NCBI RefSeq assembly: GCF_000716535.1
Contig: NZ_JNWV01000016.1
Location: 1 to 64,000, forward strand
Length of the DNA: 64,000 bases
Source of the DNA: Streptomyces flaveolus
GTDB lineage: Bacteria > Actinomycetota > Actinomycetes > Streptomycetales > Streptomycetaceae
Direction of reading: 5' to 3'
Made by a program: the position numbers and the translations under genes. This document shows, in pieces, positions 7,941 through 16,197 of this stretch; positions within the stretch are counted from its first letter, which is position 1; each line of letters starts with the position of its first letter. A model generated the notes under the pieces. The model was not told the DNA's origin and did no database searches. It was given only the letters and a program-made list of their open reading frames with translations.

Positions 7941-9464
7941 TTACGAGTTGTTCCTGGGGACGGAGCGACGGGTGCGGGAGGCCGCCCCCCGGCCGGCGGA
8001 CCGGCCCCGGCGACCGCGCGCGGCGGTTCCGGTGCGCTCGGTCCGTTCGGCGGCCGGCGCGGTGACCGTGACGGGTACGCCGGAGGGGGTGCGGGCGCCG
8101 GTGATGCGGTGCAGTTCGGCCTCGCCCGGGCGGACCCGGACGGTGCGCGGGGTGATGCCGGCGTCGGCCATCAGGCGGTCCATCGCGCGGCGCTGGTGCG
8201 GCAGGACGAGGGTGACGACCGTGCCGGACTCGCCGGCCCGGGCGGTACGGCCGCCCCGGTGCAGGTAGTCCTTGTGGTCCCCGGGCGGGTCGACGTTGAC
8301 GACGAGGTCGAGGCCGTCGACGTGGATGCCGCGGGCGGCGACGTTGGTCGCCACCAGTACCGTGACGTGGCCGTCCTTGAACTGGGCGAGCGTGCGGTTG
8401 CGCTGCGGCTGGGACTTGCCGCCGTGCAGGGCCGAGGCGCGCACCCCGACGGACAGCAGGTGCTTGGCCATCCGGTCGGCCGCGTGCTTGGTGTCCAGGA
8501 ACATGATCACCCGCCCGTCGCGGGCGGCGATCTCAGTGGCGGCGGTGTGCTTGTCGTCGTCGTGCACGTGCAGCAGATGGTGCTCCATGGTGCTGACGGC
8601 TCCCGCGGAGGGGTCGACCGAGTGCACCACGGGATCGTGCAGGTAGCGCCGTACCAGGAGGTCGATGTTGCGGTCCAGGGTGGCCGAGAACAGCAGCCGC
8701 TGGCCGCCGTCGGCGACCTGGTCGAGCAGGGCGGTCACCTGCGGCATGAAGCCCATGTCCGCCATCTGGTCGGCCTCGTCCAGAACGGTGACGGCGACCT
8801 GGTCCAGCCGGCAGTCGCCCCGCTCGATGAGGTCCTTGAGGCGGCCGGGTGTCGCGACGACGACCTCGGCGCCGCCGCGCAGCGCGCTCGCCTGACGGCC
8901 GATGGACATGCCGCCCACCACGGTGGCGAGCCGCAGCCGCAGGGCGCGGGCGTAGGGGGTGAGGGCGTCGGTGACCTGCTGGGCCAGTTCCCGGGTGGGA
9001 ACGAGGACGAGGGCGAGCGGCTGCCGGGGCTGGGCCCGCTGCCCGTCCAGGCGGGCCAGCAGCGGCAGGCCGAAGGCGAGCGTCTTGCCCGAGCCCGTGC
9101 GTCCGCGGCCCAGGACGTCCCGGCCGGCCAGCGCGTTCGGCAGCGTGGCCGCCTGGATCGGGAAGGGTACGGAGACGCCTTCGGCGCCGAGCGCGGCCAG
9201 CAGACGCGCCGGCATGTCCAGCTCGGCGAACGTCTCGACCGCCGGCAGCGGTTCGGTGACGGTGACCGGCAGGGCGAACTCCTGCCGGCGGGTGCCGGAG
9301 CGGGCGCCCGCGCCGCTCCTGCGTCCGGTGACCGGACGGGGGCTCTGCCGGCCCTGTTCCTGCGTGCGGGAGCGGCCGCCGCGCGTGCCGCCGGCCGTCC
9401 GGGCGGACGCCCGGTCCGAGCGGAAACGACCTGAGTCACCGCCGGTGCGGCGGGTGCGGTTCAT
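7941..9464 (-). CDS. DEAD-box RNA helicase, module A
   Basis: 507 residues. An ATP-dependent RNA unwinding enzyme, likely for ribosome or mRNA remodelling at low temperature. The core shows the Q-motif region (PFPIQAATLPNALAGRDV), Walker A GRTGSGKT, PTRELA, TPGR, DEAD in VLDEADQMADMGF, SAT, and HRGGRTARAGESG. Both ends are Arg/Gly-rich, as in RNA-annealing tails. The start is the ATG at 9464 with AGGAAGG. It follows cspA on the same strand and is a close paralogue of the helicase at 39944-41434. Its leader can fold so that the Shine-Dalgarno is paired (9474-9498). Confidence 0.95.
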   Translation of the reverse strand: MNRTRRTGGDSGRFRSDRASARTAGGTRGGRSRTQEQGRQSPRPVTGRRSGAGARSGTRRQEFALPVTVTEPLPAVETFAELDMPARLLAALGAEGVSVPFPIQAATLPNALAGRDVLGRGRTGSGKTLAFGLPLLARLDGQRAQPRQPLALVLVPTRELAQQVTDALTPYARALRLRLATVVGGMSIGRQASALRGGAEVVVATPGRLKDLIERGDCRLDQVAVTVLDEADQMADMGFMPQVTALLDQVADGGQRLLFSATLDRNIDLLVRRYLHDPVVHSVDPSAGAVSTMEHHLLHVHDDDKHTAATEIAARDGRVIMFLDTKHAADRMAKHLLSVGVRASALHGGKSQPQRNRTLAQFKDGHVTVLVATNVAARGIHVDGLDLVVNVDPPGDHKDYLHRGGRTARAGESGTVVTLVLPHQRRAMDRLMADAGITPRTVRVRPGEAELHRITGARTPSGVPVTVTAPAAERTERTGTAARGRRGRSAGRGAASRTRRSVPRNNS

Positions 9465-9473
9465 GAGGGAACC

Positions 9474-9498
9474 TTCCTCGATGCGGCGTATCGAGGAA
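9474..9498 (-). promoter_or_regulatory. Stem-loop burying the helicase Shine-Dalgarno
   Basis: On the transcript strand TTCCTCGAT (9498-9490) pairs with ATCGAGGAA (9482-9474), a 9-bp stem with a 7-base loop. The 3' arm contains most of the AGGAAGG ribosome site, 7 bases before the ATG. The paralogous helicase has the same hairpin with one G-U pair (41444-41469), which supports a conserved RNA switch rather than chance. Confidence 0.6.
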
Positions 9499-9588
9499 TT
9501 CCGCTCAGCGGTGCATGAGCCGCGTGTGGATTCACAAGAATGAGCCGACGGAAATGCGAAAATCCGAGCTGGGCCGGGAAAGCAATGG

Positions 9589-9623
9589 GCTGGGGCCCGC
9601 ACCCCGAGAGCGCGGGCCCCAGC
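9589..9623 (-). terminator. Perfect hairpin between cspA and helicase, module A
   Basis: GCTGGGGCCCGC (9589-9600) pairs exactly with GCGGGCCCCAGC (9612-9623), starting 19 bases after the cspA stop. It probably ends most cspA transcripts and leaves the helicase on read-through or on its own promoter. Module B has the same element at 41553-41588. Confidence 0.75.
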
Positions 9624-9642
9624 ACCATGCGGCGCGTCAGCG

Positions 9643-9846
9643 TCAGGCGGGAACGATGTTCTCGGCCTGCGGGCCCTTCTGGCCCTGCGTGACGTCGAAG
9701 GTAACCTTCTGGCCTTCCTGAAGCTCGCGGAAGCCGGAGGTGGCGATGTTCGAGTAGTGGGCGAACACGTCAGCGCCGCCGCCGTCCTGCTCGATGAAGC
9801 CGAAGCCCTTTTCCGCGTTGAACCACTTCACGGTGCCAGATGCCAT
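9643..9846 (-). CDS. cspA: Cold-shock protein, module A
   Basis: 67 residues, a complete single cold-shock domain that binds single-stranded RNA and DNA and melts structure in mRNA. RNP1 is KGFGFI and RNP2 is VFAHYS; the opening [20 protein letters not shown] is typical. The ATG has GGGAGATTC upstream. It differs from the module B copy at only a few positions (S2/T, Q43/L region). A long, unusually AT-rich leader with blocks shared with module B precedes it. Products of such genes are abundant; not every Streptomyces copy is cold-induced. Confidence 0.96.
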   Translation of the reverse strand: MASGTVKWFNAEKGFGFIEQDGGGADVFAHYSNIATSGFRELQEGQKVTFDVTQGQKGPQAENIVPA

Positions 9847-9896
9847 ATTGAATCTCCCTTTGGGGCAATGCCGGACTCCGCACTTTACGGAGTCGA

Positions 9897-9976
9897 GTCG
9901 CCGCGATGATCACCCCTCCGGAAGAATCCGGAAAGCTCTGCAAAGAAAAAATCTCTGGCAACCAAAACTGCAACTG
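9897..9976 (-). promoter_or_regulatory. Conserved cspA leader/promoter block, copy A
   Basis: On the + strand, GTCGCCG-GATGATCA (from 9897) and a 32-base block at 9945-9976 match the region before the module B cspA; 27 of the 32 bases are identical, including TCTGGCAACCA and CTGCAACTG. Between the block and the start codon a hairpin forms (9874-9880 with 9888-9894). The AT-richness stands out in this genome. It may be a promoter, a cold-shock 5' UTR element, or both. Confidence 0.6.
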
Positions 9977-10074
9977 CTATCACGCTAACACAGGCAGGCC
10001 GGAAGCCCCATGTGTTTTCGCGATCGTCCAGGAATTCTCATGCCGTCGCGATCAGGATTTCTGTAGCGGCGGGT

Positions 10075-10413
10075 CTAGGTATCCGTACCGCGTTCACCGA
10101 GCCGCAGACGCATGTCCCGGTTCACGCGGAGGGCGTCGTCGAGCTGGTCCTCCAGCCGGACGATGCGGCACGCCGCCTCGATGGGCGTGCCCTGGTCCAC
10201 CAGCTCCCGAGCGCGGGCGGCGACGCGGAGCTGGCGGCGCGAGTACCGGCGGTGGCCGCCCTCCGAGCGCAGCGGGGTGATCAGCTCGGCCTCGCCGATG
10301 GCGCGGAGGAAGGCGGGAGTGGCGCCGAGAACGTCGGCGGCGCGCCCCATCGTGTAGGCGGGGTAGTCGTCGTCGTCCAGGTTGCCGGCGGCGGGGGCGT
10401 TCTCGGCGGGCAT
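10075..10413 (-). CDS. MerR-type transcriptional regulator, module A
   Basis: 112 residues. A MerR-like winged helix starts at YTMGRAADVLGATPAFLRAIGEAELITP (20-47), followed by the wing SEGGHRRYSRRQL and a short helix with LEDQLDDALRVNRDMR that could dimerise. There is no effector domain, so it belongs to the small MerR/BldC-like DNA-binding group. The ATG at 10413 was chosen because the matching paralogue (38286-38630) begins at the same place relative to the DDDDYPAYTMGRAA motif. It lies 228 bp upstream of cspA on the same strand and may control it. Confidence 0.88.
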   Translation of the reverse strand: MPAENAPAAGNLDDDDYPAYTMGRAADVLGATPAFLRAIGEAELITPLRSEGGHRRYSRRQLRVAARARELVDQGTPIEAACRIVRLEDQLDDALRVNRDMRLRLGERGTDT

Positions 10414-10818
10414 GGCACCTTCGTCTCGGGGACGCGGCGAGAGCCCGGGCAAGCGCGGCACCCGTGCTCCGAGGCGTTCGGCGCCCTCCGCGTCGTCCGA
10501 CAACCCTAACTCCGGCAGCCCAGCAGATCTGTCCTCACCACGACAGACTTCCTCCTCACCCGCCTCGGGCCGCCGACCGCCCCGCGCCTCGGCGGCCCGC
10601 CCCGAGTGGCGGAGCCGGGGCGGACACGGGTCAGCGTGCCGCGGCCCTCGCGCGGGGAGCGCGCCCCGGCACCCGCCCTCGGCGAGCCATTCCCGCGAGG
10701 GCGCGCGGAGTACGGTGAAAAGCGCCGAGAGTTCTTCGCGCGCCCGTCCCGCACGGTGCCGTTCTCGGCGCACGACGACGCCGGGCCGGCCCGTCCGGAC
10801 CGGGGCAGGACTCGCCTC
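10414..10818. other. 405-bp divergent intergenic region
   Basis: Separates the MerR gene (-) from the GNAT-like gene (+). I see no coding frame with normal codon use, no clear promoter boxes and no large repeat. It must hold the start signals for both genes. Confidence 0.5.
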
Positions 10819-11517
10819 ATGACCGTGAACGTGCCCGGCCACGGAAGCCGGCAGGGGCCGTCACCCCTGGAAGGGGAGCGCATCCGCCCGCTGTCCCGGT
10901 GGCAGATCGAGGACCGGCTGGAGGAGCTGGGCGACCTGTACGCGGAGACGTCCGGAGGCGGTCCGGGCGACTGGAACGAGGGCCGGAGGCTGTTCCTGCG
11001 GCGACTCGCGGCCGAGGTGCAGCGCCCCGGGTTCGCCCTGCTGGTCGCCGAGCGGAACGTGCTGGGGGAGCCGCCGGGGCCGGGTCGTACCGCCGGGACC
11101 GGGGACGTCACCCGCCGCCGGGAAGGCGTCGTGGTGACGGGATGCGGCTACGGCTTCCCGGTCCACGGGCAGGGACCCTGGTGGCGGGGGCTGGACGGGT
11201 ACCTCCCGCCGGAGCTGCTGCGGCTCGCCGCCACCGGGAGGCTCTTCGCGGTCTCCGGGCTCGTGGTCCACTCCGGGGTGCGCACCCGGGACCAGGGCCG
11301 CGACTGGAACCTCGCCCGGCGCCTCCAGCGCAGGCTGCTCGCCGATCACGCGGCCGGACTCGCCGGCCACCCCGCCGTGCTCGGCGTCACGCTGGCGGAC
11401 CGGAGCGACACCGCGACCCTCCGGGCCCTGCGGTCCTGGGGCTGGCGCTCCGTCCCGGCCGGCGCCCGGGCCACGCCCCGTTCGGTGCGGTGGCGCGCCC
11501 TCGTCATCGGGCCGTGA
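10819..11517 (+). CDS. GNAT-like acetyltransferase
   Basis: 232 residues. The order of elements fits the GNAT fold: a helical start (LSRWQIEDRLEELGDLYAE), FALLVAERN, the central VVVTGCGYGFPV strand pair, the LFAVSGLVVHSGVRTRDQGRDWNLARRLQRRLL acceptor/CoA region, and a C-terminal strand with TLRALRSWGWRSV. The usual R/Q-x-x-G-x-G/A loop is weak here (RTRDQGRDWNLA), so substrate and even activity are uncertain. The start ATG at 10819 is preferred because upstream sequence in the same frame has intergenic composition. No operon partner is evident. Confidence 0.6.
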   Translation: MTVNVPGHGSRQGPSPLEGERIRPLSRWQIEDRLEELGDLYAETSGGGPGDWNEGRRLFLRRLAAEVQRPGFALLVAERNVLGEPPGPGRTAGTGDVTRRREGVVVTGCGYGFPVHGQGPWWRGLDGYLPPELLRLAATGRLFAVSGLVVHSGVRTRDQGRDWNLARRLQRRLLADHAAGLAGHPAVLGVTLADRSDTATLRALRSWGWRSVPAGARATPRSVRWRALVIGP

Positions 11518-11693
11518 CGACGACCGGACGCCCCGCCCCCTCCGTCCGCCACGTCACACGACCACCGCGCCCCCTTTCGCCAACTTCCTTCTGTGGAACG
11601 TCCATTGTCCGAACGCAACTCTTCGTGTTCCACTAATCTCCTTCCGCCACAACGATCACCCGCTCCCGGGCGGCGAGCATCCATGAGGGATCC

Positions 11694-13862
11694 GTGTGTG
11701 AAGACCTGGGGTTCGAAAGGCTCCTCAGTGAGGGCGGCTTCTTCGCGCGTCTGCTCGGCCGGTCACCGTCGGGCGCCGGTCGTGAACCGTTGTACGGCCC
11801 CGACCTTCCCGTGGTGCTGCTCACCGGTGGCCCGGGCATGGGCAAGGCGCGACTGCTGCGGGCGGTGCGGGACCGCTTCGCGCCGAAGGTGCCGGTGATC
11901 TACCTGGACTGCGGCTCGCCGGTGTACGCGGACCGGGCCGAACCGGAGCCGGACGCCCGCTCGGCCGCGACCGAGGTGCTCTTCGAGGCCGCCCTGCGGC
12001 TGTCCACCTGGCAGGGGACGGGCGGGTCCTTCGCCTTTCCGCGTCTCTTCACGGGCCTCGCGATGATCGCGACCGGCGTCACCGAGGGGACGCCCGAGGC
12101 GGTCGCGACGGAGGTCGAGAGGTACGAGGAGTTACCCCAGCGGCAGCGCTTCCGCGGCCTGGGCACGGGCGACTTCTGGCGCGGTGTGCTCCGCGAGGCC
12201 ATCCGCAATCTGCTGACCACGCTGGCCGGGCAGACGCTCGACCCGTACTCGGCCTCGGTGAGCAACGCCCTGCTGGACGCCCTGTTCGCCGGCCTGGGGC
12301 CCCGCGGCCGGGCCGAGCTGACCCGGCTCTACGGCGCCTATCCCGGCGCGGCCGGCCAGGCCGAGCACGGGTTGCGCGACCTCGCGACCGACTTCCGGGG
12401 CGGCGGGGAGGGCCGGGAGGTGGCGGAGCGCTTCCTCTTCCGGGCGCTGCGCGAGGACCTGGAGGCGGCGTACGCGGGCGCGGTCGGCTGGCTGCGCCGG
12501 GTCGGCCGGCCGGCCCTGCTGCTGGACCACGCCGACACGCCCCTCGGCGAGCAGCTCCTGCGCGCCGCGCTCGCCGACCGCCGGGACGGGCAGCGCGACC
12601 GCGTGGTGATCGTGGGCACCGCGCGCCGGGCGGACGGCGGGGCCTTCCTGTACGAGGGGCTGCCACCGCGGCAGGTGCAGGCCCCGGCGGAGTTCCGCCC
12701 CGCCGACGGCGTGCCGTCCACCTGGTCCCGGCGCGCGGACGAGGGACCGGTCCGGGCCCCGCTGGCCGACGGCGTGCTCCTGCTGCGGATGCCCTTTCTC
12801 ACCGGCGACCAGCTCCGCAAGGAGACCGAGCGCAGGCAGCGGCGCGCAGGGCCGCAGGGCGGCACGAACCGCCGTCGTATCGACACCGCCGTGGCCCGGC
12901 TGAGCGGCGGGCGACCGCACACGGTGATCCGGCTGGCCGCCGCTGCCGCCGCCTTCCGGATGGCGGCGGACGACAACGACCGGGACATCCTGGACGCCCC
13001 GCTGCGGCACCCGGGCGAGGGCGGCCCCGAGCGGCCGGTGGCGGACGTCCTGCTGGAGGAGCTGGTCCTGGAACAGCTCCCGGTGCGGTTGCCGGCCGAG
13101 CACCACGACCAGTGGCTCGATCTGCTCACCCATCTGTCGGTGGCGCACGACGAGGAGTGCGCGGACGTCCTGCTCCGGCACCACCAGTCCGGCCGCGTCC
13201 ACCGCCTGACCGCGCATCAGGTGGCGCAGCTCCTCACCGACACCGGGTGGCCCGGCTGCGAGCGGCACTTCATCGGGGACTTCGGGCTGCGCCAGTTGCT
13301 GGTGCACCGGCTGTACCGGCTGCGCCCCGACGGCGCCGCCTGGTACGCCGACCACCACCTGCTGCGGGACCACTACGCCGTACGCATGGCGGACGGGACC
13401 GGGCCGAGCGGCGGGGCGTTCCGGTCGGTCATGGCGCACCGGATGAACCACCACCTGGTGTCCGGGGGCGTGGACGACGTGGTTGGCCATCTGACCGCCA
13501 CGCTGCCCGGCCGGCCCCAGGAGTGGTGCGCGGAGCTGCTGGAGATCGCCCAGGCGCCGTATCCGGGCGGGGCGGACGCCCGCCGGCAGCGCGCCGAGGG
13601 CCTCGTGCCGGTGGACGGACCGGCGCTGCGCCGCACGGTCGACCAACTGCTGCACGCGGTGTGGCTGTGCGAGGAGCGGACCAGGCCGACCGGCAGGGAG
13701 ACGGCCCGCACGCTGGCCAAGCTGCTGAACCTCCTTTCGATCATGGAGTTCGAGGGGGCCGGGCAGCTCGGCAGGACGGCCACCGACTGGAGGGGCCTCG
13801 CGGAGAACGAGCAGCCGTTGCTGCGCTGCGCCTGCACCGAACAGCTCGGGCGAAGGAGATAA
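11694..13862 (+). CDS. P-loop NTPase partner of a membrane receptor
   Basis: 722 residues, soluble. The P-loop is GGPGMGKA at 45-52: the Mg-binding Thr/Ser after the Lys is Ala, so hydrolysis may be weak or absent. A Walker-B-like ALLLDHAD lies near 273-280, and the AAA/STAND-like core is followed by a long helical region without a recognised sensor domain. The GTG start has GAGGGA upstream. Its stop is 5 bp before the start of a membrane-anchored binding-protein-like gene, giving a tight two-gene operon. The pair looks like a signalling or transport-coupled unit, but I know of no assigned function. Confidence 0.8.
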   Translation: MCEDLGFERLLSEGGFFARLLGRSPSGAGREPLYGPDLPVVLLTGGPGMGKARLLRAVRDRFAPKVPVIYLDCGSPVYADRAEPEPDARSAATEVLFEAALRLSTWQGTGGSFAFPRLFTGLAMIATGVTEGTPEAVATEVERYEELPQRQRFRGLGTGDFWRGVLREAIRNLLTTLAGQTLDPYSASVSNALLDALFAGLGPRGRAELTRLYGAYPGAAGQAEHGLRDLATDFRGGGEGREVAERFLFRALREDLEAAYAGAVGWLRRVGRPALLLDHADTPLGEQLLRAALADRRDGQRDRVVIVGTARRADGGAFLYEGLPPRQVQAPAEFRPADGVPSTWSRRADEGPVRAPLADGVLLLRMPFLTGDQLRKETERRQRRAGPQGGTNRRRIDTAVARLSGGRPHTVIRLAAAAAAFRMAADDNDRDILDAPLRHPGEGGPERPVADVLLEELVLEQLPVRLPAEHHDQWLDLLTHLSVAHDEECADVLLRHHQSGRVHRLTAHQVAQLLTDTGWPGCERHFIGDFGLRQLLVHRLYRLRPDGAAWYADHHLLRDHYAVRMADGTGPSGGAFRSVMAHRMNHHLVSGGVDDVVGHLTATLPGRPQEWCAELLEIAQAPYPGGADARRQRAEGLVPVDGPALRRTVDQLLHAVWLCEERTRPTGRETARTLAKLLNLLSIMEFEGAGQLGRTATDWRGLAENEQPLLRCACTEQLGRRR

Positions 13863-13867
13863 CGGGG

Positions 13868-15487
13868 ATGCCCAGGTGGAAGAAGATCCTCTATGCGCTC
13901 CTGGCCGTGGTCGCGGCCGTGGCGGTCGGCCTGTTCGGCTGGTCCCTGCTGATGAAGCCGGACATGTGCGGCGACGGCGTCGAACGGATCGGCGGCGAGT
14001 GCGTCGGCGTCAACGGCACGGGCTACGACTTCGGCACCCCCGAGATCCGCGCCGTCGCCCGGGCCATCGCCCAGGAGAACAAGAGGATCGAGGGCCAGCC
14101 CCATGTGACGGTGGCGATGATGCTGCCGCTCCAGTCGGACCGGGCGGCGCTGCGGCGGCAGATGCGCAGCGACCTCCAGGGCGCGTACCTGGGGCAGCTC
14201 AAGGCCAACGAGGGCGAGGGCGAGCCCCCGAAGATCCGGCTGGTGCTGGCCAACCCCGGGCGGGACTACCGGCAGCAGGCGAAGGTCGTGGACACCCTGC
14301 TGGACATGGCCGGCTCCGGCGAGGACCGGCTGCGCGCCGTCACGGGTTTCAACCTGAGCCTCGACAGCACGGAACAGGCCGTCAAGCGCCTGACGGACCA
14401 CCGGATCCCGGTGCTCGCCTCCCGGATCACCGGGGACCAGATCGCGAACCAGGACGGCGCGGACGGGATGGCGAAGCCGAAGTTCCCCGGGCTGGCCCGG
14501 ATCATCCCCACCAACGGCGACGCGGCGCAGGCGCTGGCCGGCTTCAACGGCGAACGGGGCCGGGAGAACCGTAAGACGGTCCTGGTCTACGACACCCGGC
14601 CGGACGACTACAACGAGTCGCTGGCGAAGGCGTTCAGCGGGATCGAGGAGAAGGGTGCGCCCGGCCCCGCCGCGATGCCCTTCCAGTCCCCGGCGATCGA
14701 CGAGGAGGGCTCGACCGGCAACCAGTTCACCCAGATAGCCAACAACATCTGCGACTCCGAGGCCGACACCGTCTACTTCGCGGGCCGCGCCCTCCACCTG
14801 CGGATCTTCACGCTCAAGCTCGCCCAGGTGGGCTGCGGGAACCGGCACTACACCGTCATCAGCGGCTCCGACGGGGCCTCGCTGCGGCAGGACATGAAGA
14901 AGGAGGACTGGGCGCGGCTGCGCGGCGCCGACGGCAGGGCGAAGGTGACCGTGCAGTACGCCGCGCCGGCGCACCCGGACGCCTGGCGCACCGAGCTGAC
15001 GGCCTGGAAGAAGAAGTGGGAGGCCTCGCACGACCGCGAACCCGCCCGGAACGAGCTGCCCCAGTACCTCACGGAGCCGAACGAGGCCCTGGACGGCCTG
15101 GAGAAGCTGATCGGGACCACGCGCGGCAGGGGCACGGACCTCGGCTCGGTCCCGGATCTGGAGGACTCGCGGACCATGCTCGTGTACGACGGCCTGGTCA
15201 CCATCGGCACGGCACTGCACCAGATGCAGAGCGGCGACGCCAAGCGGCTGCCCGGCCTGGAGGACGTCGGCAGGGAGTGGTCTCAGCTCCAGTCCCGGCA
15301 CCGGGTGCGTGGCACGAGCGGCCTGATCTGTCTGACCAGCGGCGGGAACGCGTACGACAAGCCGGTCGCGGTGGTCGAACTGGACCCGGGCGCGGACGGC
15401 CGGGGCCGGCTGAAGTATGTCGGGCTGGGCTGGCCGACGGGCCGGGAACAGCCGAAGAACTGCGTCATCCCCAGCCACACCCCGTGA
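13868..15487 (+). CDS. Membrane-anchored periplasmic-binding-protein-like receptor
   Basis: 539 residues. A 7-residue cytoplasmic start is followed by one membrane anchor (ILYALLAVVAAVAVGLFGWSLL, about 7-28), then a large external domain resembling type-1 binding proteins of branched-chain amino-acid and receptor families (VTVAMMLPL, VLVYDTRPDDYNESLAKAF, TVYFAGRA, HYTVISGSDG). There is no lipobox and no ABC permease or ATPase gene nearby, so this is more likely a fixed sensor than a transporter component. A strong GAAGGAGAT ribosome site overlaps the end of the NTPase gene, implying balanced expression of the two. Confidence 0.8.
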   Translation: MPRWKKILYALLAVVAAVAVGLFGWSLLMKPDMCGDGVERIGGECVGVNGTGYDFGTPEIRAVARAIAQENKRIEGQPHVTVAMMLPLQSDRAALRRQMRSDLQGAYLGQLKANEGEGEPPKIRLVLANPGRDYRQQAKVVDTLLDMAGSGEDRLRAVTGFNLSLDSTEQAVKRLTDHRIPVLASRITGDQIANQDGADGMAKPKFPGLARIIPTNGDAAQALAGFNGERGRENRKTVLVYDTRPDDYNESLAKAFSGIEEKGAPGPAAMPFQSPAIDEEGSTGNQFTQIANNICDSEADTVYFAGRALHLRIFTLKLAQVGCGNRHYTVISGSDGASLRQDMKKEDWARLRGADGRAKVTVQYAAPAHPDAWRTELTAWKKKWEASHDREPARNELPQYLTEPNEALDGLEKLIGTTRGRGTDLGSVPDLEDSRTMLVYDGLVTIGTALHQMQSGDAKRLPGLEDVGREWSQLQSRHRVRGTSGLICLTSGGNAYDKPVAVVELDPGADGRGRLKYVGLGWPTGREQPKNCVIPSHTP

Positions 15488-15527
15488 CCGATCGGTGGAC
15501 GGGGTGCGCGCTCGCCCCGTCCCCGTC

Positions 15528-15558
15528 CCCGTCCCCGGGCGGCCGGCCCGGGGACGGG
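15528..15558. terminator. Strong hairpin after the NTPase-receptor operon
   Basis: CCCGTCCCCGGGC (15528-15540) pairs exactly with GCCCGGGGACGGG (15546-15558). It lies between convergent genes (receptor + and CBS protein -) and can serve both. Confidence 0.75.
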
Positions 15559-15571
15559 ATCGCCGGCTCGG

Positions 15572-16003
15572 CTATGTGTTGGGCTCCGCCGCGCTGATCT
15601 CGCTCAGTGTGGAGTCGGTGTCCCGCTCGACGGCCAGGTCGCCCAGGGAGACGATGCCGACCACGCGGTCCCGGTCGGGGTCGACCACCGGCAGACGGCG
15701 TACCGCCTTCTCCCGCATGAGGTCGACCGCGCGGTCGACCGGGTCGTCCGGGGTGACCGTGGTCAGGTCGGTGCTGCACGCGTCCTGCACGCGCACACCG
15801 CTGACGTCACCGCCCTCCGCGAGGATCCGCACGGTGAGGTCCCGGTCGGTCACCAGGCCACGCGGGTGGCCTTCCTCCGTCACCAGGACCGCGCCGATGT
15901 CCTCGTCCCGCATGCGGCGGGCGACGTCGGCGACGTAGGTCTGCGGGCTGACCTCGACCGGCGGGGCGGTCATCACTTCCCGCACCATGTGTGCTGTCGC
16001 CAT
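15572..16003 (-). CDS. CBS-domain pair protein
   Basis: 143 residues made of two CBS motifs (VREVMTAPPVEVSPQTYVADVARRM to VTDRDLTVRIL, then VQDACSTDLTTV to VVGIVSLGDLAVE). CBS pairs bind adenosyl nucleotides and regulate other proteins; alone they are often stress or dormancy factors in actinobacteria. The ATG has a CGGAGG site. A related protein is at 27660-28079 and a single-motif one at 39542-39889. Partner unknown. Confidence 0.9.
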   Translation of the reverse strand: MATAHMVREVMTAPPVEVSPQTYVADVARRMRDEDIGAVLVTEEGHPRGLVTDRDLTVRILAEGGDVSGVRVQDACSTDLTTVTPDDPVDRAVDLMREKAVRRLPVVDPDRDRVVGIVSLGDLAVERDTDSTLSEISAAEPNT

Positions 16004-16197
16004 GGCAGAACCTCCGATGGGTGTCTCGTCGTGCCGGCCCTCGTTCGTGCCGGTGCGCTAGCCGGACTACCACGAATACGACGATCCATGTCTGCTTCGG
16101 GGCGATATGTGGCGTTGTGTACGCATCTTCCTCATGGGCACCCGTCAGCCACTCCCACCCCTGAGCACAACACCTGACCGCACCAGCGGGAGGAAGC

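Noticed and set aside
11593..11898. Alternative start of the NTPase in another frame
   Set aside because: Its frame lacks the Walker motif and codon bias; the GTG at 11694 with GAGGGA gives the conserved domain.
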